Shown piece after piece: positions 22,951 through 33,229 of a stretch of 40,609 nucleotides of DNA. Position 1 is the first letter of the stretch. Each line of letters starts with the position of its first letter. Made by a program: the position numbers and the translations under genes. This DNA comes from Bacteroidia bacterium. Its GTDB lineage: Bacteria; Bacteroidota; Bacteroidia; Bacteroidales; Paludibacteraceae. The stretch spans positions 1 to 40,609 of the forward strand of contig SAAL01000024.1 of the NCBI GenBank assembly GCA_009929445.1, written 5' to 3'. Under the pieces are notes generated by a model. It ran no database searches and had not been told where the DNA came from. It worked only from the letters and a program-made list of their open reading frames with translations.

Positions 22951-23334
22951 TTATACTTCAAAATCACTTCCGCAATCGTTACAGTGATATTTTGATTTGC
23001 TATTTCCGGAGGCTTTGGAGGAAAATAAGCTCATTATCATTATTCCGACAACTTTCAGGATGTTTTTTCCACCCTTAAGTTTTACATTCTTCGAATGGCA
23101 ATTCAGGCAGTGTATGCTTTGGTCGCTCTTGTTGATCACAATCAGCGCCCTTTCAGCATCTTCCTCGTTTACAAAAATCTGAATGCCGCTTCCCATTGCT
23201 CCGTTCATATTCGGATAAAGCGATGTGTAGTTCTCGTTGGAAATGAAACTTTCAATGCCTTCATTTGCCAGATTACCCTGTATCAGACTGGCTTCCACAG
23301 CATTGTTGCACGATGTAAGGATTACGGTTTTCAT
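22951..23334 (-). CDS. DUF2007-type putative signal-transducing protein with C-terminal zinc ribbon
   Basis: A 127-residue protein. Residues 1 to about 72 have the PII-like DUF2007 fold (KTVILTSCNNAVEASLIQGN, LANEGIESFISNEN, GIQIFVNEEDAERALIVI). The C-terminus has two CxxC pairs (CLNC near residue 79 and CNDC near 119) separated by a hydrophobic stretch (ILKVVGIMIMSLFSS), which looks like a zinc ribbon split by a membrane-active helix. Function is unknown. The ATG at 23334 opens the DUF2007 strand. The upstream codons are not conserved-looking. Confidence 0.75.
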   Translation of the reverse strand: MKTVILTSCNNAVEASLIQGNLANEGIESFISNENYTSLYPNMNGAMGSGIQIFVNEEDAERALIVINKSDQSIHCLNCHSKNVKLKGGKNILKVVGIMIMSLFSSKASGNSKSKYHCNDCGSDFEV

Positions 23335-23550
23335 GGCTGTAACGGTTAAATATTTACACAAATATAGAAATTATCAGTTGAAAAAGCATCAGAAAAGTTT
23401 TTTTCGTGGAAAATTCTATTGAAATGAATAATAAATCAGATTCTGAAAGGAGGGGATTTTATTTGTTTGAATTAGTTTCCGAAAGAATGGTAAGGATAAA
23501 TTGTCGTTGTCAGAATGTATGTAAATGTATGTAAAAATTATGCAAGCAGA

Positions 23551-23595
23551 TAAAACAAAAAACCTAAATAACTGTATAATAGTTATTTAGGTTTT
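23551..23595 (-). terminator. Terminator of tRNA-Arg(ACG)
   Basis: A perfect 15-bp inverted repeat, AAAACCTAAATAACT (23559-23573) and AGTTATTTAGGTTTT (23581-23595), with a 7-base loop. On the minus strand it is followed by TTGTTTTA after the T-rich stem end. It lies 7 bases beyond the tRNA 3' end. Confidence 0.85.
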
Positions 23596-23602
23596 ATTTA
23601 AG

Positions 23603-23676
23603 TGACCCCGACAGGATTCAAACCTGTAACCTTCTGATCCGTAGTCAGATACTCTATTCAGTTGAGCCACGGGGCC
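23603..23676 (-). tRNA. tRNA-Arg (anticodon ACG)
   Basis: A full cloverleaf folds on the minus strand: acceptor GGCCCCG/CGGGGTC, D-arm GCTC/GAGT-type, anticodon stem TCTGA/TCAGA around the loop CTACGGA with anticodon ACG, and T-arm ACAGG-TTTGAAT-CCTGT. Discriminator A, CCA not encoded. The wobble A is expected to become inosine, reading CGU, CGC and CGA. It has its own promoter at 23699-23729 and terminator at 23551-23595. Confidence 0.95.
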
Positions 23677-23698
23677 AATTCCTAATAATTTAGGACTG

Positions 23699-23729
23699 CA
23701 AAGATAAGGCAAAAATTTAATTTATCAAA
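23699..23729 (-). promoter_or_regulatory. Promoter of tRNA-Arg(ACG)
   Basis: On the minus strand TTTG (23729-23726) and TATCTTTG (23706-23699) are 19 bases apart, a full match to the consensus. The predicted start near 23692 is about 16 bases before the mature tRNA. Confidence 0.65.
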
Positions 23730-23746
23730 TGAAAAACGGAAATTTT

Positions 23747-25885
23747 TTATGCCAGAACAAAATCAAGCTGTTTTTTGTCCAGATTTGCTTTGGCAACTTT
23801 CACCGTCAGTTCATCACCAAGCTGGTACTTTTTGTGGTATCGGCGGCCTATGAGGCAGTAATTTTTTTCATCCATTACGTAGTAGTCGTCATCCAGATCC
23901 CGGATTGGTATCATGCCTTCGCACTTGTTTTCAGCCAGTTCCACGTAGATTCCCCATTCGGTAATGCCTGAAATCACCCCATCGAAAGTTTGCCCGAGGT
24001 GCTCTGCCATAAATTCCACCTGTTTGTATTTTACAGATGCACGCTCAGCATTGGCGGCTACCTGCTCGCGGTTGGAGCAGTGTTCGCAGAGCTCTTCGGT
24101 ATCTTTTTCATTCACGCTTTTGCCTCCGTTCAGGTAGTGCTCGAGCAAGCGGTGAGCCATCATATCCGGATAGCGGCGGATGGGCGAAGTGAAATGCGAG
24201 TAGTAATCGAACGCCAGTCCGTAATGACCAATGTTCTGGGTGGAATAAATAGCTTTTGCCATGGACCTTACTGCCAGTGTCTCAATCAGATTTTGTTCTT
24301 TTTTACCCATCACATCGTCCAGCAGTTTGTTTATTGCCGATGAAATCTGAGTCTTTTTTCCGGTCGACTTGAGGTTGTAGCCAAATTTCCGGATAAAAGC
24401 TGAGAAATTTTCAAGTTTTTCAGGATCGGGAGTGTCGTGAATCCGATAGACAAAAGTTTTGGCTTTCTGTCCTTTGCCCGGTTTACCGATGTGTGTTGCT
24501 ACTGTTTTGTTTGCCAGAAGCATAAATTCCTCAATTAGTTTGTTGGAATCTTTCTGAACCTTGAAATATACGCTGAGCGGTTTTCCTTTTTCATCAATTT
24601 CGAATCGAACTTCTTCACGGTCAAAAGCAATGGCTCCGCTCCTGAAACGTTTTTCACGCAATATCTTTGCCAGTTCATTCAATTTCAGCATTTCATCTTT
24701 GTAATCACCCATGCCGGTTTCGATGATGTTTTGAGCTTCCTCGTACGTAAAACGCCTGTTACTTCGGATTACAGTTTTCACTATCTGGTATGATTTAACC
24801 TCGGCGTACTCATTCAGTTGAAAAACGACAGAATATGTTAGTTTTTCTTCATCAGGTCTGAGCGAACAGATGCCGTTGGAGAGGTGCTCGGGCAGCATTG
24901 GCACTGTGCGGTCAACCAGATATACCGAAGTGGCACGTTCGCGTCCTTCTTTGTCTATGATTGTTCCGGGCCGAACGTAATGTGTCACATCTGCTATATG
25001 CACGCCCACTTCCCAAAGCCCGTTTTCGAGTTTCCGGATTGAAAGTGCATCGTCAAAGTCTTTTGCATCGGCTGGATCGATGGTGAAAGTGGTGACGTCG
25101 CGCATATCCAGTCGTTTCGAAATTTCCTGTGGCGTAATGCCAGAGTCAATTTTTGCAGCTTCCGCTTCTACATTTTCCGGATATTTGTAAGGCAAACCAT
25201 ATTCAGCCAGTATAGCATGCATTTCAGCATCGTTATCGCCTTTATCACCAAAAATATCAATGACCTCGCCCACGGGGCTTTTCATCGTGTGTTTCCATTC
25301 AATGATTTTCACGAGGGCTTTTTGTCCGGTTTTTCCGTCTTTCAGCTTGTTTTTTGGAATGAGTATATCGCTATTGAGCACTTTGCTTTGTACGTTGAGG
25401 AATGCGAAGTTATCCGATACTTCAAGGATTCCCACAAAGGTGTCCTGTGAGCGCTGAAGGATCTCAACCACTTCACCTTCAGGTTCTTTACCTTTCCTGT
25501 GGGCGTACATGAATACCTTCACCTTATCGTTGAGCATGGCTGTGCCTGTTTTACGTTCGGGGATGAAAACAGGTTCGCCGCCGTCGTCCGGAATGAGGAA
25601 TGATTTCACTCCCTGACGGTCAAAGCGGCCGATAATGTAACCTCTGCGTGAATTTAGCTTGAATTTTCCGCGTGAAATCTCAGTCAGCAGGTCTTCATCG
25701 CGAAGTTGGTAAAGCAGTTCGTTGATAAAAGCGCGCTGTGAATCGGATGTAATCTCCATCTGGTTGGAGATTTGTTTGTAATTGTATGTTTTTTGCGGAT
25801 TGTCGGTGAAAATGGCGGTGATATTTCTCAACAGGTCATTTTTTCGTAAACGGGTGCTTCCCTGTTCTTTCCTTCTTTTTCTCAT
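23747..25885 (-). CDS. rnr: Ribonuclease R
   Basis: A 712-residue 3'-5' exoribonuclease. An N-terminal winged-helix region and OB/cold-shock domains (about 1-220) precede the RNB catalytic domain with TFTIDPADAKDFDDALSI and the MLPEHLSNGICSLRPDE loop. The FDYYSHFTSPIRRYPDMMAHR signature closes the RNB domain, and a C-terminal S1 domain (about 625-710, GVISGITEWGIYVELAENKC) follows. It degrades structured RNA. It lacks a long Lys-rich tail. A full TTG/TATATTTG promoter lies at 25910-25938. The tRNA-Arg downstream has its own promoter. Confidence 0.96.
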   Translation of the reverse strand: MRKRRKEQGSTRLRKNDLLRNITAIFTDNPQKTYNYKQISNQMEITSDSQRAFINELLYQLRDEDLLTEISRGKFKLNSRRGYIIGRFDRQGVKSFLIPDDGGEPVFIPERKTGTAMLNDKVKVFMYAHRKGKEPEGEVVEILQRSQDTFVGILEVSDNFAFLNVQSKVLNSDILIPKNKLKDGKTGQKALVKIIEWKHTMKSPVGEVIDIFGDKGDNDAEMHAILAEYGLPYKYPENVEAEAAKIDSGITPQEISKRLDMRDVTTFTIDPADAKDFDDALSIRKLENGLWEVGVHIADVTHYVRPGTIIDKEGRERATSVYLVDRTVPMLPEHLSNGICSLRPDEEKLTYSVVFQLNEYAEVKSYQIVKTVIRSNRRFTYEEAQNIIETGMGDYKDEMLKLNELAKILREKRFRSGAIAFDREEVRFEIDEKGKPLSVYFKVQKDSNKLIEEFMLLANKTVATHIGKPGKGQKAKTFVYRIHDTPDPEKLENFSAFIRKFGYNLKSTGKKTQISSAINKLLDDVMGKKEQNLIETLAVRSMAKAIYSTQNIGHYGLAFDYYSHFTSPIRRYPDMMAHRLLEHYLNGGKSVNEKDTEELCEHCSNREQVAANAERASVKYKQVEFMAEHLGQTFDGVISGITEWGIYVELAENKCEGMIPIRDLDDDYYVMDEKNYCLIGRRYHKKYQLGDELTVKVAKANLDKKQLDFVLA

Positions 25886-25909
25886 GGAGTGAATTTTTTA
25901 AAATATTTT

Positions 25910-25938
25910 CAAATATACAACAAACCACTTGCATTCAA
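25910..25938 (-). promoter_or_regulatory. Promoter of rnr
   Basis: On the minus strand TTG (25938-25936) and TATATTTG (25917-25910) are 18 bases apart. The predicted start near 25903 leaves a leader of about 18 bases. Confidence 0.6.
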
Positions 25939-26013
25939 TGTTTCTACTTTGAGAAATTTAATTTTATTTTTCTGAAAATTAATACTACATTCGCATTCAT
26001 AACCGATACGTTG

Positions 26014-26904
26014 ATGAAAAAAAATATAGCTTTTATTGTAAATCCGGTTTCCGGCACAACTTCCAGGTGGAATGTAACTGAACTTATTCGGGATAATCTG
26101 GATTTTTCTCATTTCAACGAGTGCCGAATTATGAATACCGAGCGTAAAGGGCATGGCAGAGAGCTTTCCAGGCAATTTGCAGATGAAGGTTTTGATGTTG
26201 TTGTGGCAGTTGGCGGTGATGGTACTGTGAATGAAGTGGCGGGTGCATTAATCAATACCGATACGGCGCTGGGAGTTATTTCCACAGGTTCAGGGAATGG
26301 ATTGGCACGACACTTGAAAATTCCGCTGAACATTAAGCAAGCCATTGAGCATCTGAACTTTGCGGAAGCTATAAAAATGGATTACGGGCTGGTAAACGAC
26401 GAAAAAACATTTTTCTGCACTTGTGGATTTGGATTTGATGCTTACGTGAGCGAACTTTTCTCCAAAGGAACGAAACGTGGCTGGATGGGCTACATTGAGA
26501 AAATGGTAACCGGATATTTTAATTATGAGCCTCAGCCTTACCGGTTAGTGGGCGAAGATATTGATTTGAAGGGAAATGCTTTTGTGATAACGTTTGCCAA
26601 TGCTTCACAGTGGGGTTACAACGCTTATATTGCTCCGAATGCCAGTATTCAGGATGGAATGATTGATATTTCAGTGATTACGAATGTGCCGATTATCGCT
26701 ATTCCAACCATTGCATTTCAGCTTTTTACCAAAACTATCCAAAAGGACCTTTTAGTTACTACACTCCGAACAGAAGAAATTACGCTATACAGAAATAAAC
26801 CGGGGCTTTTTCACCTGGACGGTGATCCATACGAACTTGGTGATAAAATTCATATTAAAATGATGCAGGAAGGATTGAAAGTAATGGTGAAAAAGAGATT
26901 TTAA
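26014..26904 (+). CDS. Diacylglycerol/lipid kinase family protein (YegS/BmrU-like)
   Basis: A 296-residue lipid kinase. IAFIVNPVSGT opens the catalytic domain, the nucleotide motif is VVAVGGDGTVNEVAGALI (about 63-80), and STGSGNGLARHL follows at about 92-103. The C-terminal domain contains the DGMIDISVI element and the LDGDPYELG motif. It phosphorylates a lipid such as diacylglycerol, and the exact lipid is unknown. A TTG codon directly precedes the ATG at 26014 and is rejected as start. Its stop is only 15 bases from the convergent DUF4831 stop. Confidence 0.9.
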   Translation: MKKNIAFIVNPVSGTTSRWNVTELIRDNLDFSHFNECRIMNTERKGHGRELSRQFADEGFDVVVAVGGDGTVNEVAGALINTDTALGVISTGSGNGLARHLKIPLNIKQAIEHLNFAEAIKMDYGLVNDEKTFFCTCGFGFDAYVSELFSKGTKRGWMGYIEKMVTGYFNYEPQPYRLVGEDIDLKGNAFVITFANASQWGYNAYIAPNASIQDGMIDISVITNVPIIAIPTIAFQLFTKTIQKDLLVTTLRTEEITLYRNKPGLFHLDGDPYELGDKIHIKMMQEGLKVMVKKRF

Positions 26905-26919
26905 TTGGAGTTTACTTAA

Positions 26920-27960
26920 TTATTTTTTCGGTAATTGCTCTACAGATAATAGTCTTCCTGTTTCGGGGCTTACGTATGCTTTGCTGTATTTATCCATCGT
27001 TTCAAACGGAATTGGAACCAAAATACCCAATTGCGGCAAAGTCAGTTTATTTTCGTACAATATTTTGTTTCCATCATCAAATTTCACATCAGCAGTTACT
27101 GGAATTACTGTAAATACTTCAATATCTTTCTTTTTAGCAGGTTTTTCAGGAGTTTCGATTTTAATCGGATTGTATTTAATATTCAGATAATAAGGCACTC
27201 CGCTCAAATCATCAGCGTCAACAACACCTTGCATTGACGAAAACCGGAATACAATTTTATCATCAACTGCTGAATCAGGAGTGTATACAACGGTTTGTGT
27301 CAGTGTTTGTACAGTAGTTTTTCCAGTAAAAAGTTCGGTGAGTTCTTTTTCCTGCGCCTCCATTTCGGCAATCATGGCTTTGAGCGAAGCACCGTCAGTA
27401 GGCATGTTATCAACATCGCCCGAGAGCAGATCCATCCGGTTTTCGCGAATCCGGTAAATGTGTTTTGCTGCTCCTTCGGCCATTTTTGCTACAGAGCCGG
27501 CCAGCATGTATTCTTCGCTCAGCGGAAGCAATTTTGCACTTTCAAGATCTTCTTTTTGCTCAATTCTTTCCACTCGTATCTCTTTTACCTGTTTGGCGGG
27601 AGCAACATTTATGCCGCATAAAATTCCTTCGTCGTTTACTGTTAGCTGGTTTGCGAGTGATTTTTTGGATGGAATAATGGTGAAAGTTCTTTCAGCATCG
27701 GATACTGTGCGGGTGTCCATCGAAATTTTTTTCAGCCGGTAGTATTTTTTCTCTGCCGTAATTACATCCGAAGTAGCCAGAAATCGTTCGGAATACTGGT
27801 AAAATTTTCCCGGAATTTCCGTCACTATTTCCACCGTTGCGTTGATTACAAATTCTGTTTTCGGCAGCGAATAGATGAGCGTTGACTGACCTTCGGTAAT
27901 GGTTTGTGCCATGCCAGACAGGGGAAGCAGTATTGTGAAAATGAAAAAAAATCGTTTCAT
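26920..27960 (-). CDS. DUF4831-family exported protein
   Basis: A 346-residue protein with a signal peptide (MKRFFFIFTILLPLSGMAQ, cleavage after AQ). The mature part is mixed alpha/beta and shows the TLIYSLPKTEFVINATVEI start and the YSERFL and RTFTIIPSKKSLANQLTVN segments that I associate with the Bacteroidota family DUF4831. Function is unknown. It is probably periplasmic or outer-membrane associated. It lies 89 bases downstream of topA on the same strand. Confidence 0.8.
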   Translation of the reverse strand: MKRFFFIFTILLPLSGMAQTITEGQSTLIYSLPKTEFVINATVEIVTEIPGKFYQYSERFLATSDVITAEKKYYRLKKISMDTRTVSDAERTFTIIPSKKSLANQLTVNDEGILCGINVAPAKQVKEIRVERIEQKEDLESAKLLPLSEEYMLAGSVAKMAEGAAKHIYRIRENRMDLLSGDVDNMPTDGASLKAMIAEMEAQEKELTELFTGKTTVQTLTQTVVYTPDSAVDDKIVFRFSSMQGVVDADDLSGVPYYLNIKYNPIKIETPEKPAKKKDIEVFTVIPVTADVKFDDGNKILYENKLTLPQLGILVPIPFETMDKYSKAYVSPETGRLLSVEQLPKK

Positions 27961-28049
27961 AATTGATAAATCTTTTTTTTAGGTTTATGCATTAATCAGA
28001 TTTTCAGCGAGTTAAAATAAAATGAATGGAAACACCCGATCAGAGTATG

Positions 28050-30395
28050 TTACTGGGCTTTTTTTCTTCTTCCCGCAAATGGTTTTTTCTTTTTTCCAAC
28101 CGTGTCGGCCTGCGAAGTAATGATTTCGCGACATTGTTCTTCGGTCAGAGTAGCAACATCGGTATTTTTCGGTATTTTATAATTGTTTTTTTCAAAAGCA
28201 ATGTATGCGCCGAATCTTCCGTTCAGGACCTGTATCTCGCCGTTCTGACCAAAAATGTGAATCACTTTGTTTTTGTCGCTCTCACGTTTGGCTTCGATGA
28301 TTTCAACGGCTCTTTCGGCCGAAATTTCCAGCGGATCGTCGGTTTTCGGAAGCGAGTAAAACTTACCGTCGTGGCGGATATATGGTCCGAAACGGCCTAT
28401 AGCGGCAATCATTTCCTTATTTTCAAATTCACCTATTTCACGTGGAAGTTTGAAAAGTTCGAGTGCTTCTTCGAGAGTTATACTTTCGATGGACTGATTT
28501 CTGTGCAGCGAGGCGAAAACCGGTTTTTCTTCTTCTTCCGACTTGCCGATTTGGGCTATCGGTCCGAATTTGCCGATTTTTACGGCTATCTGTCTGCCGG
28601 ATTTCGGATCGATACCCAAAATACGTTCTCCAACCTGACGTTCAGAGTTTTTAAGGGTGCTTTCCACTACCGGATGAAATTTTTTGTAGAAATTATCAAT
28701 GGATTTTGTCCATTTTACTTTTCCTTCGGCTATGTGGTCAAATTCTTTTTCTACATTGGCCGTGAAATTATAATCCATGATATTCGGAAAATATTCGAAC
28801 AGAAAGTCATTGACTACCAGGCCAATATCCGTAGGAAAAAGTTTTGATTTCTCTGCGCCGGTATTTTCGGATTTTATTTTATCTGAAATTTTACCATCTT
28901 TTAGTTTTAGCACGTTGAAATCTCTTTTTATTGCCTGCCGGTCGCCTTTCTCTACGTAATTCCTGTTTTGTATGGTCGAAATGGTCGGTGCGTAAGTGGA
29001 CGGACGCCCAATGCCAAGTTCCTCGAGTTTGCGTACCAGACTTGCTTCGGTGTATCTGGGCGGGCGCTGGGTGAATCGTTCCTGAGCCAGAATTTCATTG
29101 GAAGTGAGTGATTCACCTTTTTTCATCGTGGGTAAAATGCCGCTTGTTTCCGCATCCGGCTCATCATCAGTCGATTCGAGATAGACTTTCAGGAAACCGT
29201 CAAAAATAATCACTTCGCCCGAAGCGATGAATTGATGATTGCTGCCCGAGATATTGATGTATATGTTTGTCTTTTCCAGTTCGGCATCGGCCATTTGAGA
29301 AGCGATGGTGCGTTTCCAAATCAGGTCGTACAGGCGCTTTTCCTGCGCCGTTCCTTCGATGGTATGACTGCTTATGTAGGTAGGTCTGATAGCTTCGTGG
29401 GCTTCCTGAGCACCTTTTGTTTTGGTGGAGAACTGACGGATTTTCACGTATTTTTCACCAGCCATTTGAATGATTTCCTGCTTGGCAGTGCCGATAGCCA
29501 GCGCCGACAGATTGACAGAGTCGGTACGCATGTAGGTGATTTTACCGGATTCGTAGAGTTTTTGCGCTACCACCATGGTTTGAGTTACCGAGAAACCTAA
29601 TTTCCGCGATGCTTCCTGCTGCAGGGTAGAGGTGGTGAACGGAGGTGCCGGAGATTTTTTCAGTGGTTTTTTCTCGATGCTGTCCACCGTGAATTTGGCA
29701 CTTTTGCATAGTTCGAGAAATGCGAGTGCTTCTTCTTTGGTTTTGAACCGCTGTGATAATTCAGCCTTGAGCTCAACTTTAGTACCGGCAGCATCTTTGG
29801 AAATGAAAAGTGCTGATACTCTGTAGGATGCTTCAGGGTTGAAATTGTTGATTTCACGTTCGCGTTCCACAATCAGACGAACAGCAACCGACTGTACACG
29901 CCCCGCCGAAAGTGACGGGCGTACTTTTCTCCACAGAACCGGTGAAAGTTCGAAACCCACAATGCGGTCCAGTACGCGCCGTGCCTGCTGTGCATCCACC
30001 AGATTGATGTCAATTTCGCGCGGATTTTCAACGGCGTGAAGTATGGCATCTTTTGTTATTTCATGAAAAACAATGCGCCTGGTGTTTTCTTTCTTTAATT
30101 TCAATTCTTCTGCCAGATGCCATGCAATGGCTTCTCCCTCGCGGTCTTCATCGGATGCCAGCCAAACTGTTTCGGAGCTTTTTGCCGCTTTTTTCAGTTC
30201 CGAAACAATTTTTTTCTTGTCGGCCGAGACCTCGTACTGCGGCGCGTAATTATTCTCAAAATCGATTCCCAAACCTTTTTCCGACAAATCGCGGATATGT
30301 CCCATACTCGACATCACTTCGAATTCGTTTCCAAGAAACTTTCCGATGGTTTTTGCTTTGGCAGGTGACTCAACAATGACTAAATTTTTTGACAT
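28050..30395 (-). CDS. topA: DNA topoisomerase I
   Basis: A 781-residue type IA topoisomerase that relaxes negative supercoils. The Toprim domain begins LVIVESPAKAKTIGKFLG (5-22) with the metal motif SDEDREGEAIAWHL (about 80-93). The catalytic Tyr is in GKITYMRTDSVNLS (about residue 300). The C-terminus has degenerate topoisomerase repeats without cysteines (IGKFGPIAQIG, IGRFGPYIRHDGKFYSLPK, GRFGAYIAFEKNNYKIPK) and a basic end, GKKKKPFAGRRKKAQ. Length and order are normal for the phylum. Confidence 0.97.
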   Translation of the reverse strand: MSKNLVIVESPAKAKTIGKFLGNEFEVMSSMGHIRDLSEKGLGIDFENNYAPQYEVSADKKKIVSELKKAAKSSETVWLASDEDREGEAIAWHLAEELKLKKENTRRIVFHEITKDAILHAVENPREIDINLVDAQQARRVLDRIVGFELSPVLWRKVRPSLSAGRVQSVAVRLIVEREREINNFNPEASYRVSALFISKDAAGTKVELKAELSQRFKTKEEALAFLELCKSAKFTVDSIEKKPLKKSPAPPFTTSTLQQEASRKLGFSVTQTMVVAQKLYESGKITYMRTDSVNLSALAIGTAKQEIIQMAGEKYVKIRQFSTKTKGAQEAHEAIRPTYISSHTIEGTAQEKRLYDLIWKRTIASQMADAELEKTNIYINISGSNHQFIASGEVIIFDGFLKVYLESTDDEPDAETSGILPTMKKGESLTSNEILAQERFTQRPPRYTEASLVRKLEELGIGRPSTYAPTISTIQNRNYVEKGDRQAIKRDFNVLKLKDGKISDKIKSENTGAEKSKLFPTDIGLVVNDFLFEYFPNIMDYNFTANVEKEFDHIAEGKVKWTKSIDNFYKKFHPVVESTLKNSERQVGERILGIDPKSGRQIAVKIGKFGPIAQIGKSEEEEKPVFASLHRNQSIESITLEEALELFKLPREIGEFENKEMIAAIGRFGPYIRHDGKFYSLPKTDDPLEISAERAVEIIEAKRESDKNKVIHIFGQNGEIQVLNGRFGAYIAFEKNNYKIPKNTDVATLTEEQCREIITSQADTVGKKKKPFAGRRKKAQ

Positions 30396-30518
30396 AATTA
30401 CGTTTATTTTTCAAGTTGGGTGCAAAATAACAAAAACAAACAGGTATAAGCCAAATTTTCAGTGAATTATTTTTGTTTTTTATGAAAATATAAACGGATA
30501 AATGTTTGTAAATTACGA

Positions 30519-30740
30519 TTATTTTTCAGAAAATGCGGTAATTTGAGTTACTTCGTATCCGACATCGTCAACGGCATTTTTAATTACGTCATCGGTGACT
30601 TCTTTTGTGAGATTAATCCTGGCTGTTCTGCTTTTCAAATCTACTATTGCTTCTACTCCATCTATTTTATTCAATGCTTTTGATACTCTGGCTGCACAGT
30701 GTGAGCAGCTCATTCCTCTGATAATTGCTGTTTTTTCCAT
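30519..30740 (-). CDS. copZ: CopZ-like heavy-metal-associated (HMA) domain protein
   Basis: A 73-residue ferredoxin-fold HMA protein with the metal motif GMSCSHC (residues 9-15). It matches Cu(I) chaperones such as CopZ, and its position 48 bases after copA on the same strand supports copper delivery to the exporter. No copper regulator gene is adjacent. Confidence 0.88.
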   Translation of the reverse strand: MEKTAIIRGMSCSHCAARVSKALNKIDGVEAIVDLKSRTARINLTKEVTDDVIKNAVDDVGYEVTQITAFSEK

Positions 30741-30788
30741 AATTTGTTTTTTATTGGTTGGTACGTTTTTTTCGATTTGTAATATTTT

Positions 30789-33062
30789 TTATTTTTTTGA
30801 TTTTGTCGGTTTAAAGTTCTTCAATCTTAAGGCATTGGTTACCACTGTAATAGAACTCAGGCTCATGGCTGCTGCAGCAAACATAGGGCTGAGTTTCCAT
30901 CCTAACGATAAATAAAACACACCTGCAGCCAGCGGAATACCCAGTATATTGTAAAAAAACGCCCAAAACAGATTTTCTTTGATATTTCGGATTACTGATT
31001 TACTCAATCGAATTCCGGTAACCACATCCACCAGGTCGTTTTTTATAAGAACTACATCTGCCGCTTCTATGGCTACATCTGTGCCCGAGCCGATAGCAAA
31101 TCCCAAATCCGACCTGGCGAGAGCCGGAGCATCGTTAATTCCATCGCCCACCATGGCCACTTTTTTACCTTCTGCCTGCAGATTTTGAATAATCTTGTCT
31201 TTGTCCTGTGGCATTACTTCGGCTATCACGCTGTCGAAACCTATTTTATCCTGAATGGCAAAAGCGGTACGCTGATTATCGCCCGTAAGCAATACGGTGT
31301 ACATGTTCATTGATTTGAGCATTTCAACCGCTTCCCGGCTTGTAGGTTTCAATACGTCGGCTACTCCGATTATACCGAGCACGTTTTCATCATCGGCAAC
31401 GAAAAGAGCTGTTTTCCCTTGCTGCAACAGCTGGAATAAAAAATCTTCAACCTCTTCAATGTCAATGCTTTCTGAAATAAATGCCTTGTTGCCCACTTTG
31501 TAAAATTCACCATTAATGATTCCCGAAATCCCTTTACCGGGAATACTGGTGAACTCAGTCACCGGATACAAATCCAGCTTTTCATCTTCGGCTTTTCGGG
31601 TAATGGCTGCAGAAATGGGATGTTCGGAATATTTCTCCAGAGAGGCACAAATTCTCAACAATTCTTTTTCATCCATATAATGAATGGACTCAATGTCGGT
31701 AACCTCTGGCTTTCCCTCGGTGATGGTTCCGGTTTTATCAAATACGATGGTGTTGATTTTATCACCAGTTTCGAGTGCTTCGGCCGATTTGAAAAGAATG
31801 CCATGCTCTGCGCCTTTGCCAGTGCCAACCATAATGGCCACGGGAGTAGCCAGACCCAGAGCACACGGACATGAAATAATCAAAACGGATATACCGATGG
31901 ATAATGCAAATTCTGCAGAATAACCTGAAATCAACCAAAAAAAGGTAGCTAAAACCGCAATGACTATAACTACGGGCACAAATACACCGCTAATTCGATC
32001 TGCAAGTTTGGAGATGGGAGCTTTGGAGGCAGACGCCTCTTCGAGCAGATGGATGATTTGCGAAAGCGTAGTGTCATTGCCCACTTTTGTGGCACGAAAG
32101 GTGAGAAATCCGTTTTTATTGATGCTTGCAGAAATCACCTTATCACCTGTCTGTTTGAAAACGGGTATGCTTTCGCCCGTAAGTGCCGATTCGTCAACAG
32201 AACTGAAACCGCTTTCCACAATGCCATCAACCGGAATTTTCTCGCCCGGACGGATGCTTATCAGGTCGCCGGCTACAACTTCCTCAACCGGAATTTCAAT
32301 CTCCTTTTTATCGCGAATGACGCTGGCAGTCTGAGGAGCTGAATTTATCAGTTTTGTAAGTGCATCCGAAGTCTGGCGTTTTGAACGGGCTTCGAAGTAT
32401 TTTCCGAGAGTAATCAGCGTAAGAATGGTAGCACCCGATTCAAAAAATAAATCATGCAAATAATGATGAATGATGCCCGAATCGTTGTTGAGAGAAGCAT
32501 TAAAAATCCGGAAAACCGCAAAAATCCCGTAGAGCAATGCTGCTGAAGAACCTATTGCTACGAGTGTATCCATGGTAGGAGCCAGTTTCCACAACGAACG
32601 AAAGCCATTGGAGAAAAATTTACGGTTGATTATATACACAGGTACAGTAAGCAGAAGTTGAGTAAGTGCAAAACTGAGAGCGCTTTTTTCGCCTGCAAGA
32701 AATGCAGGTAATGGAAAATGGAGCATGTTGCCCATGGATATATAAAGCAAGGGTATAAGAAAGATAAATGACAGTACAACTCTTTTTTTCATTGCAAGTT
32801 GTTCATTCTCTGCATGATTAACCTTCAAATCGTTGTCTGAAGGAGTCTCGGCCTTCAAATAAGCATCGTACCCTGCATCCTGAACCGATTCAATAATATT
32901 GAGAGCAGAAAGTGAGTTTTGATCGTAATTTACAGACATGCTGTTGGTTAGCAGATTCACAGTTACGTCTTCCACTCCATTCAGCTTCCGAACACTTTTT
33001 TCAACATGAGCCACACATGCCGAACAGGTCATGCCGGTTACATCAAATTTTTTCGTTTCCAT
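30789..33062 (-). CDS. copA: Copper-translocating P1B-type ATPase
   Basis: A 757-residue P-type ATPase. One N-terminal HMA domain carries [12 protein letters not shown] (10-21). The catalytic parts are the actuator TGES, the membrane metal site [11 protein letters not shown], the phosphorylation site [11 protein letters not shown], the SEHPIS nucleotide element and [14 protein letters not shown]. The CPC motif and single MxCxxC domain indicate Cu(I) export from the cytoplasm. Silver is also possible. It is followed by copZ. A TATTTTTG box at 33109-33116 is the likely promoter. Confidence 0.95.
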   Translation of the reverse strand: METKKFDVTGMTCSACVAHVEKSVRKLNGVEDVTVNLLTNSMSVNYDQNSLSALNIIESVQDAGYDAYLKAETPSDNDLKVNHAENEQLAMKKRVVLSFIFLIPLLYISMGNMLHFPLPAFLAGEKSALSFALTQLLLTVPVYIINRKFFSNGFRSLWKLAPTMDTLVAIGSSAALLYGIFAVFRIFNASLNNDSGIIHHYLHDLFFESGATILTLITLGKYFEARSKRQTSDALTKLINSAPQTASVIRDKKEIEIPVEEVVAGDLISIRPGEKIPVDGIVESGFSSVDESALTGESIPVFKQTGDKVISASINKNGFLTFRATKVGNDTTLSQIIHLLEEASASKAPISKLADRISGVFVPVVIVIAVLATFFWLISGYSAEFALSIGISVLIISCPCALGLATPVAIMVGTGKGAEHGILFKSAEALETGDKINTIVFDKTGTITEGKPEVTDIESIHYMDEKELLRICASLEKYSEHPISAAITRKAEDEKLDLYPVTEFTSIPGKGISGIINGEFYKVGNKAFISESIDIEEVEDFLFQLLQQGKTALFVADDENVLGIIGVADVLKPTSREAVEMLKSMNMYTVLLTGDNQRTAFAIQDKIGFDSVIAEVMPQDKDKIIQNLQAEGKKVAMVGDGINDAPALARSDLGFAIGSGTDVAIEAADVVLIKNDLVDVVTGIRLSKSVIRNIKENLFWAFFYNILGIPLAAGVFYLSLGWKLSPMFAAAAMSLSSITVVTNALRLKNFKPTKSKK

Positions 33063-33108
33063 ATTGCTTATTGATAATCCGAAAAACAGATGAAATTCAT
33101 ATTTGGTT

Positions 33109-33116
33109 CAAAAATA
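33109..33116 (-). promoter_or_regulatory. -7 box upstream of copA
   Basis: The minus strand reads TATTTTTG, an exact TAnnTTTG match, about 46 bases upstream of the ATG at 33062. A -33 TTG is not apparent. Confidence 0.4.
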
Positions 33117-33196
33117 AGTGGTTATTTACATGAATTTAAGGATGGTTAACTGTAATGGTAAAGGAGACGGAGAGAAAATGGAGGTCGATGTGATTT

Positions 33197-33229
33197 AAAA
33201 ACAAGAAAAGGTAGCCACGCCTGACTACC
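33197..33229 (-). terminator. Intrinsic terminator of the short minus-strand unit
   Basis: On the minus strand GGTAGTCA and TGGCTACC form an 8-bp stem (one U-G pair) around a GGCG loop (33229-33210), followed by TTTTCTTGTTTTT. Confidence 0.8.

Noticed and set aside
28026-28847. 273-residue frame on the plus strand, antisense to topA
   Set aside because: It is Phe/Arg-rich from reading topA codons backwards. TopA motifs are unambiguous on the other strand.
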